Shown in pieces: positions 48,442 to 58,718 of a stretch of 64,000 nt of DNA (its first letter is position 1; each line of letters starts with the position of its first letter). Below the pieces are notes generated by a model. That model worked only from the letters and a program-made list of their open reading frames with translations. It ran no database searches and was not told where the DNA came from. This stretch comes from Endomicrobium sp. Its GTDB lineage: Bacteria; Elusimicrobiota; Endomicrobiia; Endomicrobiales; Endomicrobiaceae. The stretch is taken from NCBI GenBank assembly GCA_031262585.1, contig JAISHK010000001.1, positions 124,001 to 188,000 of the forward strand, written 5' to 3'. The position numbers and the translations under genes are program-made.

Positions 48442-50511
48442 TTAATTTGCCGCTTTAATACTTAAATTTATCCTACCATGCTTATCTATTTCAATTACTT
48501 TTACTTTTACTACATCGCCTTCTTTTACAACATTTTCTACTCTTCTTGTATGTTGATGAGAAAGTTGAGAAATGTGTATTAATCCTTCACGACCTGGCAA
48601 AATCTCAGCAAAAGCACCAAAAGCCATCAACTTTGTAATTTTTGCACTATATATTTTACCTACTTCAGCTTCTAATATCATAGCTTCAATATATTCTTTT
48701 ACAACATTAACTCCATTTACATTCGAACCTGAAATAAATACTTTTCCATTTTCTTCTATATCTATTTTAACACAATTATCTTCTTGAAGTCTTCTTATAT
48801 TCTTTCCACCAGGTCCTATAAGCTCTCCTATTTTATTTTGTGGAACTGTTAAAGTCACCATACACGGAGCATAATTCGAAAGTTTATTTTTAGGAAGCAA
48901 AATCGTTGCATCCATTTTATCTAATATAAAAAATCTCCCGCGCTTAGCTTGTTCTAAAGCTTGTTCCATAATTTTAGTTGTAAGACCAGAAATCTTTACA
49001 TCCATCTGAAGTGCGGTAATCCCCTTTTTGGTACCTGCAACTTTAAAATCCATATCACCAAGATGATCTTCTATACCCATAATATCAGTTAAAATAACAT
49101 AACTATCACCATCTTTTATCAAACCCATTGCCACACCGGAACAACTTGCTTTCACTGGAATTCCCGCATTAAAAAGTGCAAGAGAACCACCACAAACTGA
49201 AGCCATTGACGAAGATCCATTAGATTCTAATATGTCAGACACTATTCTTATTGTATATCCAAAATCATTTTCATCTGGTAAAATTGGGTTTAACGCTCTC
49301 CTAGCCAAGTTTCCATGTCCAATTTCCCTTCTACTTGTTCCTCTTTCGCCCTTAACTTCTCCCGTTGCAAAACCAGGAAAATTATAATGAAGCATAAAAC
49401 GTTCTTTATACTCTCCTGAAAGTTCATCTACAATCTGTGCATCGCCTGGAGTTCCAAGCGTTACCGTCACCAACGCTTGAGTCTGTCCTCTAGTAAACAA
49501 GCTAGATCCATGAACTCTTGGAAGCACACCAGTCTCACAAGTTATAGATCTTATTTCTTCTAGGCCACGTCCATCTATACGAATATTTTTCTTTAAAATA
49601 AATTTTCTTGCTTCCTTATAAAAAATATCTTCCAATAAACTATTTATTATAGATGGCAACTCTCCCGTATATTTTTTTAAAAGCCTTGCAGATACATCCT
49701 TTTTAAATGAAGTCCAAAAAAATTCTCTTTCACTTTTTTCTTTAATTACAAAACTTTCCCTAGCCTTTACAATAGCCTCTGACTCAATATCAACCTTCAA
49801 TTCGGCATTGTACTCAGGTTCAGATACACCAACTTTAACTTTCGCTGGAAATGTTTTTTGAATTAAACATATTTCTTTTATTGTTTTTTCCGCAAGATTT
49901 AAACCATCTAATATTTCTGACTCTGAAAGTTCTTGAGCACCAGCTTCAACCATTGTTAACCCATCAGCTGTGCCACTCACAACTAAATCTAAAGTACTTA
50001 ACTCTTGTTCCGAAATCAATGGATTTATAATGAGCTTACCATTTATTTTGCCTATTCTTACAGATGCCACTGGCATTGTAAAAGGCAAATCGGACATATA
50101 TAACGCAACAGACGCTCCTAAAATAGCCATAATATCAACATCATTTTCTCCATCATGAGAAAGAACAATAGCAGATACCTGCGTATCATTGCGCCAATAC
50201 TTAGGAAATAAAGGCCTAATACTTCTATCTATAAGTCTACTTACTAATATTTCGCCGTCTCTTGGTTTAGCTTCTCTTTTAAAAAACCCTCCGGGAATTT
50301 TACCAGCGGCATAAGTTCTTTCTCTATAATCTACAGTCAAAGGCATAAATTCTATATCTGATTTAGGCTCATTAGAAGCAACTACTGTAACTAAAACTGT
50401 CGCTTCTCCAACTCTAACAGTACACGACCCTCTTGCCTGTTGTGCAACCTTACCCGATTCAACAACAAACTTTTTACCGGAAACTTCCAATTCTTTTTTA
50501 AAATATTCCAT
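48442..50511 (-). CDS. pnp: polyribonucleotide nucleotidyltransferase (PNPase)
   Basis: About 689 residues. Two RNase PH domains carry VTVVASNEPKSDIEFMPLTV and GGFFKREAKPRDGEILVSRL in the first, and RGQTQALVTVTLG and EINGERGTSRREIGHG-like text in the second. KH (IGELIGPGGKNIRRLQ) and S1 (GKIYSAKITKLMAFGAFAEI) domains follow. It degrades RNA 3'-5' by phosphorolysis. I start it at the ATG of MEYFKKELEV (50511), with GGGA just upstream, rather than the longer frame from 50550. It follows rpsO, the classic rpsO-pnp order. Confidence 0.95.
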   Translation of the reverse strand: MEYFKKELEVSGKKFVVESGKVAQQARGSCTVRVGEATVLVTVVASNEPKSDIEFMPLTVDYRERTYAAGKIPGGFFKREAKPRDGEILVSRLIDRSIRPLFPKYWRNDTQVSAIVLSHDGENDVDIMAILGASVALYMSDLPFTMPVASVRIGKINGKLIINPLISEQELSTLDLVVSGTADGLTMVEAGAQELSESEILDGLNLAEKTIKEICLIQKTFPAKVKVGVSEPEYNAELKVDIESEAIVKARESFVIKEKSEREFFWTSFKKDVSARLLKKYTGELPSIINSLLEDIFYKEARKFILKKNIRIDGRGLEEIRSITCETGVLPRVHGSSLFTRGQTQALVTVTLGTPGDAQIVDELSGEYKERFMLHYNFPGFATGEVKGERGTSRREIGHGNLARRALNPILPDENDFGYTIRIVSDILESNGSSSMASVCGGSLALFNAGIPVKASCSGVAMGLIKDGDSYVILTDIMGIEDHLGDMDFKVAGTKKGITALQMDVKISGLTTKIMEQALEQAKRGRFFILDKMDATILLPKNKLSNYAPCMVTLTVPQNKIGELIGPGGKNIRRLQEDNCVKIDIEENGKVFISGSNVNGVNVVKEYIEAMILEAEVGKIYSAKITKLMAFGAFAEILPGREGLIHISQLSHQHTRRVENVVKEGDVVKVKVIEIDKHGRINLSIKAAN

Positions 50512-50610
50512 TTTCATCCCATTGCTTAGCACACTTACACAAAGTCTCAAGCAAACACTAAAACAACTTAAGCGTCTCTTAATACATTTGCAATTACCGA
50601 AGCATTATTT

Positions 50611-50871
50611 TTACTTTCTTAAATCCAGTTTTTTAATCAAAGAAGCATACCTTTTCTTATTGTGTTTTTTTATATAATCTAACAACTTTCTTCTCTGTCC
50701 TATCATTTTAATAAAGCCTACTTTAGAAGCATAATCTTTTGGAAACTTTCGAAAATGCTCTGAAAGATATTTAATCCTTGTAGTAAGAAGAGCAACCTGA
50801 ATATCAGACGACCCCGTATCAGTCGAATGAATTTTATATTGCTCAACTATTTCTTTTTTTACAAATACCAT
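50611..50871 (-). CDS. rpsO: ribosomal protein S15
   Basis: An 86-residue S15, near the usual 88-89. The block HSTDTGSSDIQVALLTTRI is the conserved core, followed by LSEHFRKFPKDYASK and GFIKMIGQRRKLLDYIKK. It binds the central domain of 16S rRNA early in 30S assembly. It is directly upstream of pnp. In many bacteria S15 represses its own mRNA; no such structure was resolved here. Confidence 0.96.
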   Translation of the reverse strand: MVFVKKEIVEQYKIHSTDTGSSDIQVALLTTRIKYLSEHFRKFPKDYASKVGFIKMIGQRRKLLDYIKKHNKKRYASLIKKLDLRK

Positions 50872-51404
50872 CTGATACCCTCACTTTATCATTCATTACT
50901 CTTATCGCTTTTATTACACACAACACACTTAAATAACATATCCATATAATCACTAATAATTTTACCGCATTGTGTGCATTATATAAAATATTTTCCTCTA
51001 TGTCCAATGTACGTACCATAACCCCAAAACTTCAATTTATACATTTAACTATTTTTAAATGATATAAATATTTAGTAACGACACAAATATGCTCTTTAAC
51101 AACACAAAAATTACATTCGTAGATAACGAATATCTAACTCAAAGTAAATGAGCGTGAGTGCGATGGAGAACTATTTATGCTAAAATGCAAAATATTAACA
51201 CAAGTATAAGGTTTATTAACACAATTAAAACTCCTTTCATAAATTTTGAAATTTTATCCAAAAATAAACCAAAAGAAGCTTTAGATGAGATATCAGATTA
51301 TTTTATAGCTAACACTATTGTAAAATCAAGCATCGAATTGTCATAGAAAAAATTTATATAAGCAAAAAATAGAAATTTTAGATTTAAGTTTTTTTAGCTG
51401 TTTT
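50872..51404. other. intergenic region upstream of rpsO
   Basis: 533 bp. It must contain the rpsO-pnp promoter. A plus-strand fragment at 51185-51346 is described separately. No other gene is seen. Confidence 0.4.
51185..51346 (+). pseudogene. possible plus-strand gene fragment
   Basis: A 53-codon plus-strand frame starts MQNINTSIRFINTIKTPFIN and contains SKNKPKEALDEISDYFIANT. The mixture of residues looks more protein-like than the usual chance frames here, but it is short, has no good ribosome-binding site and matches no family I know. It may be a relic. Confidence 0.25.
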
Positions 51405-52046
51405 TTATAAGACAATATCAACTATATCCTTAGCTGTTTTAACTATATAATTAGGACTATATTTTTTAAAACATTTTACGTTCGAATATCCATATGATAC
51501 AGCCATAGATAGCACTCCTGCTGATTTTGCAACTAAAAAATCATTTACACTGTCACCAATCATAATAGTTTTTGAAATATCAGAATTTGTAAGTTTTACC
51601 AAATCTAATACTGTTTTTGGATTAGGTTTCTTAACATCTATACTATCTCCTCCTCGTATTTGTACAAAATAAGAAGAAATGCCCAATACTTCAACAATTT
51701 TCTTGCAAAAATTCTCATTCTTATTAGATAAAATAGCCTTTTTTTTATCTCTCAAAGCTTCTAACATTTCTCTAACACCTTCATACATAACCGTGGTTTT
51801 GGTTAAATTTTGTTTGTAATAAAATTTAAACTTTTCAACTATCTTATTCATATTTACACCAGCTTTTTCAGACATAACTTTATTCATAAGGACATTGATT
51901 CCATCACCTAAATAAGAACGCACTTGTTCTACTGACAAGGCATTAAAACCATACTCCTTTCTAACAAGATTAATACACAACGTTATATCATACTGAGAAT
52001 CAACAAGAGTGCCATCTAAATCAAAAATTAAAAAATCAAAACTCAT
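51405..52046 (-). CDS. HAD-superfamily phosphatase (phosphoglycolate phosphatase-like)
   Basis: A 213-residue HAD hydrolase. Motif I is IFDLDGTLVDSQYD with the nucleophilic aspartate, motif II is AILSNKNE, the motif III lysine is in DVKKPNPK, and motif IV is MIGDSVNDFLVAKSAG. An alpha-helical cap lies between motifs I and II. It is closest to Gph/PgmB-like phosphatases acting on small phosphorylated metabolites; substrate is uncertain. It is monocistronic. Confidence 0.88.
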   Translation of the reverse strand: MSFDFLIFDLDGTLVDSQYDITLCINLVRKEYGFNALSVEQVRSYLGDGINVLMNKVMSEKAGVNMNKIVEKFKFYYKQNLTKTTVMYEGVREMLEALRDKKKAILSNKNENFCKKIVEVLGISSYFVQIRGGDSIDVKKPNPKTVLDLVKLTNSDISKTIMIGDSVNDFLVAKSAGVLSMAVSYGYSNVKCFKKYSPNYIVKTAKDIVDIVL

Positions 52047-53648
52047 ATTATTTTATATCCATTTTATTATTCCTGCATATACTAAATTTTATAACTATTA
52101 TTGAGTTAATACTTTAACAGTTAACACTTTTAAACTTTATCAATCAAAATATTATATTCCATAACATATAGGACATAGATTTTTTATATACTCTTCTATC
52201 ATTTCGTTTAATTAAAAACGAACAATATGGATTGCTTTGAAAACTTCATTTTTGGACCATGTACTTAGACTGAATTTACAATCACATTTAGTCAAAATAT
52301 CTAATGATATAAAACTTCACCAATATAATTTATAATATTCTTTGAGATCACTATTTCTTCCAATCTGATGATAAAATCTTATTCTTACAAAAAAATTAAT
52401 TTCTCTCTTCTTATTTCATAACTTCTCAACAACTTAATCGTTGTGAATATTTGATTTTTTTTAAATCAAACAATTATCAATTTATTTTCTACGAATCATC
52501 TAATATTTATCAAACAAACTGACAAGAAACCCACTGTTATAAATCATACATTATAAAAACAAAGCTGACCAAATATTGTCCACATATTCCTAAGTAGTAT
52601 GAATGAAAACCTACTTACTCCTCTTGTTTTATTTAAAACACACAAAACCAGAACTGACATATTTGAAATACTGTTTCAAAAGAAAACGCATCATTCTCGA
52701 TATTTGATGATTCTTTCAAACAGAAAAATCTTGAATGATCTAACCTTCATTTATATCGTATTACGTCAGAATTAATTTCTAAAACTTTTAAAAGCCTATT
52801 TCGCACATCTCTAAACTATTTCTTGACTACCAGCACTTCCAAATTACCTTCTCGCACAACCATCTTGTAACTTCTCTTGCATTTTTTGAATTCACAAAAA
52901 CACCTTTGATAGCCAAAAGATAATAAAGGAATTATATTAAAGTTTCCATGCTTTCGTATAAGAACATTATTTCAATTAAACATCACACACATCATCTTAT
53001 CCTCTAGTAACTGTAACCGTATCTGCAAAAAACTATTTACAATATACTTTTTCTGCTGTAAACCATCAAGATTTATGAATTGCTTATAAAATATCTATTA
53101 ATTCATATTTACATAAAATTCTGCCCAATTTTAAGTTCAAATACTAAAAACAAAACTCTTCGAACCACGTACTCATCATAATAATATATCTATCAGAACA
53201 TTTTTAACTATTTCAGTAGAATAAAATGGACGCTGTCATTCTTAAAAAGCTTCATAATTCCTTCCTGACTTTTTCAAGAACAATTTTAGAATTGTGACAC
53301 GTTTTCTCTCATATATAATCTCTCCATTTATCATTTTAAATAATTCCATAACACATCAACATTACACCCCCCACAACAAACATTATTTATAATTACAACT
53401 AAAGATAGAATACTTCAGGTAAATTATATCCACATAATAAATTTTTGTTTTTCATTAAACAAAACATATCCACATTAACTACTTTAAATATAAGTTTAAT
53501 ACTGAAACTGTAACTGCATTATTTAGTAAACTTAAAAATTAAGCAATAATTATCATCCCGAAAAACAAAAATACTTAATCCCGCTGTATTAGTTATAAAA
53601 CAAATTTGTTATAACATTATTAAAATTTCTTAACAATATAATTCATTT
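52047..53648. other. 1.6 kb without an intact gene
   Basis: AT-rich sequence with short decayed minus-strand frames. The clearest is given at 52816-52962. Others, near 52540-52760, have pieces that read like protein but with stops every 10-20 codons. Probably the site of one or more lost genes. Confidence 0.4.
52816..52962 (-). pseudogene. cysteine-rich decayed fragment
   Basis: A 48-codon frame reads LIRKHGNFNIIPLLSFGYQ, then RCFCEFKKCKRSYKMVVREG and LEVLVVKK before TAG. Three cysteines in ten residues and the compact basic composition suggest the tail of a metal- or nucleic-acid-binding protein. No start codon precedes it in an intact frame. Family not recognised. Confidence 0.3.
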
Positions 53649-54944
53649 TTAAATTTTATCAAGTTCATCATAACCTGTTGCTTTCGCCTGCCAAGCAAAT
53701 GAAAGCAATACGACTCCTACAACACCTAAAATTATAAGAAAACCAAAAGAAATTTTCCAACCAAACTTATCTGTCATAAATCCAAGTAAAATCCCTGTAA
53801 TTATAGTAGCTCCATATCCCCATATACCTACAAGTCCATTAGCAACTGCTGCTGCACGTTTTGTAGCTATATTAGAAACTGCTACAAGAATAAGAGATTG
53901 GGTTCCATATATACAAAAACCTGCTGCTACTAACATAAACAACGATACTAAGATCGTAGAATCTATTGTATACCAAAATAAAAACATAAATAATGAAGCA
54001 AGCAGCAGAGTAATAGTACATACTCGAGCCCCTTTACCACTAAAATATTTATCTGTTACCCAACCACAAATGATAATACCTATAGCTCCAGATATTTCAA
54101 AAGCTGCAATTATCCAACCTGCCTTAGCAAGTGCTACTCCTTTCCACTCTTTAAGTATCGTAGGACCCCAGTCTAGAATTGCAAATCTTAAAACATAAAC
54201 AAACAAATTTGAAATTGCAATTATCCAAACATAAGGATTTTTAAATACTTGTTTTTTTATAAATTTATTATATTCTACCGAATTCTCTTTTACGTCATTA
54301 CTTTTTTTATAATTTTCGCCTGCTGAAAGCTCAGGCAACCCAACGGAACTCGGGGTATCTTTAATAAGAAACCATAATGCTACAGCAGTAAGTACCGCAA
54401 TAATAGCGGGAATAAAAAATACAGCCCTCCAGCCAAGCGAAGCTAAATAACCACCTGCAATAAGAATTGCCACTGCTCCGACACAATGAGAAGTATTCCA
54501 TCGCGACATCTTTGTTGCAAGTTCCTGTGGTGGAATCCAATGAGGAAGTAATCTTGCATTAGGTGGCCACCCCATTCCTTGAAACCAACCATGAAAAAGC
54601 CAAATAATACCCATAACAAGAACAGTTGAGCTAAAACCAAAAATAAAATTAGTGATAGCACATAAAATAAGACCACTTACAATAAAATTTCGTGCTATAA
54701 ATTTATGAACAATAAAACCATTTACAAATCTAGATAGTCCATATACAACTCCATGCAAGGTCAAAAAAACACCAAGTTGAGACTTTGAAATACCTAAATC
54801 TGCTTGCATTCCAGGCATAGCCATTGATATACTTTTACGCATTATAAAAAATACGGCGTAAGCCACCCATGTCGCAAGTAAAGTACGAATTTGCCAATAT
54901 TTGAATTTCCTAACAATTTCTGGTGTTACTGGTGATGAAAACAT
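53649..54944 (-). CDS. MFS organophosphate:phosphate antiporter (UhpC/GlpT-like)
   Basis: A 431-residue transporter with 12 hydrophobic helices. YAVFFIMRKSISMAMPGMQ has the conserved arginine/lysine of helix 1, and GWFQGMGWPPNARLLPHW followed by SRWNTSHCVGA is the GlpT/UhpT/UhpC signature (family: QGMGWPPCGRxxxxW). The family exchanges sugar phosphates or glycerol-3-phosphate for inorganic phosphate; UhpC-type members sense or import glucose 6-phosphate. In an intracellular symbiont this is a likely route to host hexose phosphate, which is inference. No UhpA/UhpB two-component genes are adjacent. Confidence 0.9.
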   Translation of the reverse strand: MFSSPVTPEIVRKFKYWQIRTLLATWVAYAVFFIMRKSISMAMPGMQADLGISKSQLGVFLTLHGVVYGLSRFVNGFIVHKFIARNFIVSGLILCAITNFIFGFSSTVLVMGIIWLFHGWFQGMGWPPNARLLPHWIPPQELATKMSRWNTSHCVGAVAILIAGGYLASLGWRAVFFIPAIIAVLTAVALWFLIKDTPSSVGLPELSAGENYKKSNDVKENSVEYNKFIKKQVFKNPYVWIIAISNLFVYVLRFAILDWGPTILKEWKGVALAKAGWIIAAFEISGAIGIIICGWVTDKYFSGKGARVCTITLLLASLFMFLFWYTIDSTILVSLFMLVAAGFCIYGTQSLILVAVSNIATKRAAAVANGLVGIWGYGATIITGILLGFMTDKFGWKISFGFLIILGVVGVVLLSFAWQAKATGYDELDKI

Positions 54945-55716
54945 TTAATCTTCTCCTATCCTATACAAATTTACACCTTATACTAAAAATATCATAGTAA
55001 TCCTAATAACAATTATAAAACCCATTACAAAAATTTTTATATTTATATTTTTTAAAATTTAAAATAAAAATTTCTTAAATTATATTACGATGCAACAACT
55101 AAGAAATACAGCTCTAGATATATTAAATCAAATTTTGATAAATTATTTTTTCCAAAATCAACATACTTAATAAAAAGATCAACGAGAGCCATAAGCATTT
55201 ATAAAAAACAAATCCTATGCACAACTACATCTTTTATGTTTTTTAATACTTACTTTCCTTATTTTTTTATTTCAATTAATATTTCATATCTTTTTTAGTA
55301 ATAGAATTATTACCGTCATTAATTACATCTTCTTCCTCCTCTTTATTGTTAATTTGTACTTGATGTCTTACCATTTTTTATTTCTTTAGTTTTGATCGCT
55401 TTTCTTTTCTTCACTTGTATCTAAATATAAAAAATGACAATGTCTTCTCCTACTCAACATATTTCACTTAATGTAAAACTTTCTTCTTTTAGATTTATCA
55501 TCATTCTTATCAATTTAAACCTCCACACACACTGTACGTACAGTAACCTACTAGTAAATCAATTCTCTACACATTTTCACACATATTAAAACAAGATAAC
55601 AATATTTTATCCCCTCCCTTTTTATACTTTATAGAATCATAAACTGATACAAATCATAATACATTCCAAAAACTTATTTTATTAAATACAAAGAAAATAT
55701 ACCAACAATTGATGAA
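54945..55716. other. 772 bp upstream of the transporter gene
   Basis: No gene recognised. It includes the upstream region of the MFS gene and a 14-bp palindrome at 55531-55544. A 32-codon acidic frame at 55276-55374 was judged too weak to call. Confidence 0.4.
55531..55544. promoter_or_regulatory. 14-bp perfect palindrome, possible operator
   Basis: ACTGTACGTACAGT is self-complementary and GC-rich relative to its surroundings. It lies between tRNA-Arg and the transporter gene, about 590 bp from the transporter start, which is far for a simple operator. Confidence 0.25.
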
Positions 55717-55790
55717 CACCCTGAAGAGGAATTGAACCTCCAACCTTATCCTTAGGACGGATCTGCTCTATCCAGTTGAGCTATCAGGGC
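55717..55790 (-). tRNA. tRNA-Arg (CCU)
   Basis: Minus-strand cloverleaf: acceptor GCCCTGA with TCAGGGT (one G-U pair), D-arm GCTCAACTGGATAGAGC, anticodon loop GTCCTAA (anticodon CCU), T-arm TGGAGG-TTCAATT-CCTCT region. The anticodon stem has one outer mismatch. Confidence 0.9.
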
Positions 55791-56500
55791 ATAAAATATT
55801 ATCATATTTACATTCCACTCTTTTTTATGTAGTTATTATTAACAAAAATAACTTTATCTATAAAAAATCTCAATTTTTAGTTCCACTTTTTATCTTTTGC
55901 TATATTCATTTTGTTTTTCTCTCAATATCATATCTTTCATCAGATAAATAACGAAGTTAAACTTCTCTTCTCTTTTACAATGATCCTTCCAATTCATACT
56001 ATCCGATTATATTTTCTTAATTCCTTTTTGAGTTATAAAATTATATTTTGCAAGAATAACTTTAAACATTTTAAGTGATTTAACTTTAATCTCATCCACA
56101 CTCTTTCACCAGAGATATTCAGTAATCTACAACACTGAAAGATATTGAAACTATTCACTCGATACAAAAATACACCTTATAATTTTTCTTCTCAATCCGA
56201 AAGTTCATCTATACTAATCAGATATTCCACAACCTGCGACTTTATAACCTTGAGATAAATTTGGGAGTTTATCTCTTGCATCCACAATAACCTACTTTTA
56301 AATCGCGTTTCTAAATCTCCTTAAAGTGTAAATTTCTAAAAAAATTACACTACTAAAACATAAGTAAAAAATAACCTTTCTTAAGTAATCAACTTTTCAC
56401 ACAGTCTTTGTATCAACAAATCCACTACTAATATAATCCTTATAAAGTTTTAAATAATCAATCTTTACATTCATTTTAACTATTCTCTTGATAACTTTAA
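55791..56500. other. 710 bp between two tRNA genes
   Basis: No protein gene recognised on either strand. Frames are short and AT-rich. Possibly an eroded gene, but no legible family sequence remains. Confidence 0.4.
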
Positions 56501-56574
56501 TCGGGGCGACTGGACTTGAACCAGCGACCCCACGGTCCCGAACCGAGTGCTCTAACCAACTGAGCCACGCCCCG
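56501..56574 (-). tRNA. tRNA-Pro (CGG)
   Basis: Minus-strand cloverleaf: acceptor CGGGGCG pairs with CGCCCCG, D-arm GCTCAGTTGGTTAGAGC, anticodon loop TTCGGGA (anticodon CGG), T-arm GCTGG-TTCAAGT-CCAGT. The anticodon stem has one mismatch. Second proline tRNA in the window. Confidence 0.92.
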
Positions 56575-56621
56575 AAATATTTTATTCCTATTATTCCCCA
56601 CAAATCATCAATAAAAAGTTA

Positions 56622-56963
56622 CTATCTTATTTTCACAATTTTATTATTTTTATCTAAAAATATAATTTTAGGCTCAATTGGTTTATTTGAAAGTGAAAAT
56701 CCCATTATTATTACCTCTTCACCTCTCTTAATGAGATGCGCTGCTGCTCCATTCATACAAATAATACCAGAACCAGACTTACCAGCAATTACATAAGTTT
56801 CTAAACGTTTACCTGAAGTATTTGAAACAACAAGAACTTTTTCCCCCATCCAAAGACCAACTTTATCACAAAGCTCACTATCTATTGTTATACTCCCTTG
56901 ATACTCCAAATTAGCTTCCGTTACTATACCTTTAAATATCTTTGAACTTAAAACAAACCTCAT
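56622..56963 (-). CDS. panD: aspartate 1-decarboxylase
   Basis: A 113-residue PanD proenzyme that makes beta-alanine for pantothenate. The self-cleavage site that yields the pyruvoyl serine is the Gly-Ser pair in LEYQGSITID (around residues 24-25). The lysine in the SSKIFKGIVTEANL start and the block TYVIAGKSGSGIICMNGAAA are conserved. It links to CoaB/CoaC in CoA synthesis. panB and panC are not in the window. Confidence 0.95.
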   Translation of the reverse strand: MRFVLSSKIFKGIVTEANLEYQGSITIDSELCDKVGLWMGEKVLVVSNTSGKRLETYVIAGKSGSGIICMNGAAAHLIKRGEEVIIMGFSLSNKPIEPKIIFLDKNNKIVKIR

Positions 56964-57303
56964 TTATTACCTCCAGAATATTACACACAAACACAACATC
57001 ATTACACTATTTTATTTTCATCAACAATTAAACTTATTATCAATTATTAATAATAAACCACATAAGTCATAATATATAAAGTTTTTACTTTATTTACATT
57101 TTAAAAATTTATCTGCATGTCCTCAAAACCGCATTTCACTATGTACTTATATACTTGCTATTCCAACGTTCAGTTCATACATTACATAATTCATATTATT
57201 CTCCTTCTTTCAGCATTTAAAAAGACTCTACCACCATCTTCTTAACCCATTACTTATAATCGTAAGTTACCATAATTTAAAAATAAAATATATATTTCAA
57301 ATT
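56964..57303. other. 340 bp between panD and mscS
   Basis: No gene recognised. It probably contains the panD promoter and the 3' end of the mscS operon. Confidence 0.4.
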
Positions 57304-58353
57304 TTATGATAATAATTTATCATTATTACCATTGTCAACTGTAAATACCCTCTTCGGAAATGGAATTTTTATCTTAGCTGCATTAAATTTCTTGTGAATA
57401 TTTTTTAAGATTTCACTCTGTATAAATGCTTTTGAATAAACATCTTTTACTCTAAAAAATAAGATAAAAGTTATAGAAGAATCAATAAAATTTGTAAAAT
57501 ATATTACAGGTTTATAAGTTTTTATAGTATTATCGTGATTATTTATTATCTCTTGAGCGGCAAATTTAGCAACCTTTTCTACATACTCTAAATCACTGTC
57601 GTAAGCTACCGTATAATTTACAAAAGCTGAAACCTCTGCTTTTTGATACTGAAAACTAGTCACTATTGCAGAAGATATTTTATTGTTTGGAATAACAATT
57701 ACAGTATTTGACATTTCCCTTATAATAGTTGTCCGCCAATTAATTTCCATCACTGTTCCTTCTTGTCCCGAATTAAGTCTTATATAATCATTTTTTACAA
57801 TTTGCTTGCATGCAAGAATATTTATGCCTGCAAAAAAATTAGCAAGAGTATCCTGAAGAGCAAGAGCCACAGCTAACGAACCAATACCAAGTGCTGTTAA
57901 AATTGGCGTTAATCTTATACCAATCTGGTTTAATATAAGTGTTAATCCTATAGAAATTATGATAAATTTTATTATATTTGAACTAATTTTTTCGTGAAAT
58001 GAATTCTTAAAAAGTTTGGAAAAAATAGAGGCAATTAAAAATACTATAGAAAAAGCAAGTATTCCATAGAAAATTTTATGAATAATTACATTAACACTAT
58101 TTATTGGTGAGTTTAAAAAAGCAATATACAAAGCTGTAAGAAAGAACCAAAAAGTAATATAATTTTTAAATGTTAAAATTATATTACTGGGTAAAACAAG
58201 ACCAATTTTTGAAAACATATTTTGAATAAATTTTGCCACATATCTTTTAAACAAAAAACCAATAAAAAATATAAATATGAACAAAAATATACTTTTTAAC
58301 CATAATTTGCAGTTTTTGAAAAAAACTACACCTAATAAAGAAGAGATTAGCAT
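57304..58353 (-). CDS. small-conductance mechanosensitive channel (MscS family)
   Basis: A 349-residue membrane protein. It has four or five N-terminal helices; the pore helix contains ALGIGSLAVALALQDTLANFF, the MscS signature with alternating small residues, followed by the beta domain (DYIRLNSGQEGTVMEINWRT and VIVIPNNKISSA). It releases solutes on osmotic downshock. It starts 3 nt after the dksA-like stop and is the last gene of decarboxylase-dksA-mscS. Confidence 0.92.
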   Translation of the reverse strand: MLISSLLGVVFFKNCKLWLKSIFLFIFIFFIGFLFKRYVAKFIQNMFSKIGLVLPSNIILTFKNYITFWFFLTALYIAFLNSPINSVNVIIHKIFYGILAFSIVFLIASIFSKLFKNSFHEKISSNIIKFIIISIGLTLILNQIGIRLTPILTALGIGSLAVALALQDTLANFFAGINILACKQIVKNDYIRLNSGQEGTVMEINWRTTIIREMSNTVIVIPNNKISSAIVTSFQYQKAEVSAFVNYTVAYDSDLEYVEKVAKFAAQEIINNHDNTIKTYKPVIYFTNFIDSSITFILFFRVKDVYSKAFIQSEILKNIHKKFNAAKIKIPFPKRVFTVDNGNNDKLLS

Positions 58354-58356
58354 TTC

Positions 58357-58707
58357 TTATCTTCTTAAACCTTCAGCTTCTTCTTGACACCTAATGCAAT
58401 ATCTTGTCCATGGAATTGCATCTAATCGTTTTATAGGAATAACACTATTACAATTTTCACAACAACCATAAGTGCTTTTTTCTATTTTGACCAATGAATC
58501 ATCTATTGCACTTAAAGTTATTTTATCATTTGAGGCAATCTCAAAATATATTTCTTTTTCACTATTTTGACTGGCTGTATCTATTTCATCTCCAACATTT
58601 GTATTCAAAGCAGCAACCATTCTTTGAGAATTTCCTGTTTTATTCAAAAGCTCTGTTTTTTTTTGCATTAACACTTTTTTAAACATTGTTAAATTTTGTT
58701 TATTCAT
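58357..58707 (-). CDS. DksA/TraR-family zinc-finger protein
   Basis: A 116-residue protein with an N-terminal coiled coil (residues about 5-70) and a C-terminal C4 zinc finger: CCENC (residues 81-85) and CIRC (about 102-105). The family binds the RNA polymerase secondary channel; DksA itself works with ppGpp. The coiled-coil tip does not show the DksA DxxDxA motif clearly (a VGDEIDTASQ stretch is closest), so DksA-like rather than DksA is the safe call. It lies between the decarboxylase and mscS with gaps of 11 and 3 nt, forming an operon. Confidence 0.85.
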   Translation of the reverse strand: MNKQNLTMFKKVLMQKKTELLNKTGNSQRMVAALNTNVGDEIDTASQNSEKEIYFEIASNDKITLSAIDDSLVKIEKSTYGCCENCNSVIPIKRLDAIPWTRYCIRCQEEAEGLRR

Positions 58708-58718
58708 TACTATCTCCG

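Noticed and set aside
55276-55374. 32-codon acidic minus-strand ORF (contains KEEEEDVINDG)
   Set aside because: No Shine-Dalgarno and too short; could be a relic tail but unsupported.
56397-56603. Minus-strand ORF with the text WLSWLEHSVRDRGVAGSSP
   Set aside because: This is the well-known translation artefact of a tRNA gene; it covers tRNA-Pro (56501-56574).
56488-56796. Plus-strand ORF with the text GATGLEPATPRSRTECSN
   Set aside because: Antisense artefact of the same tRNA-Pro gene, running on into antisense of panD.
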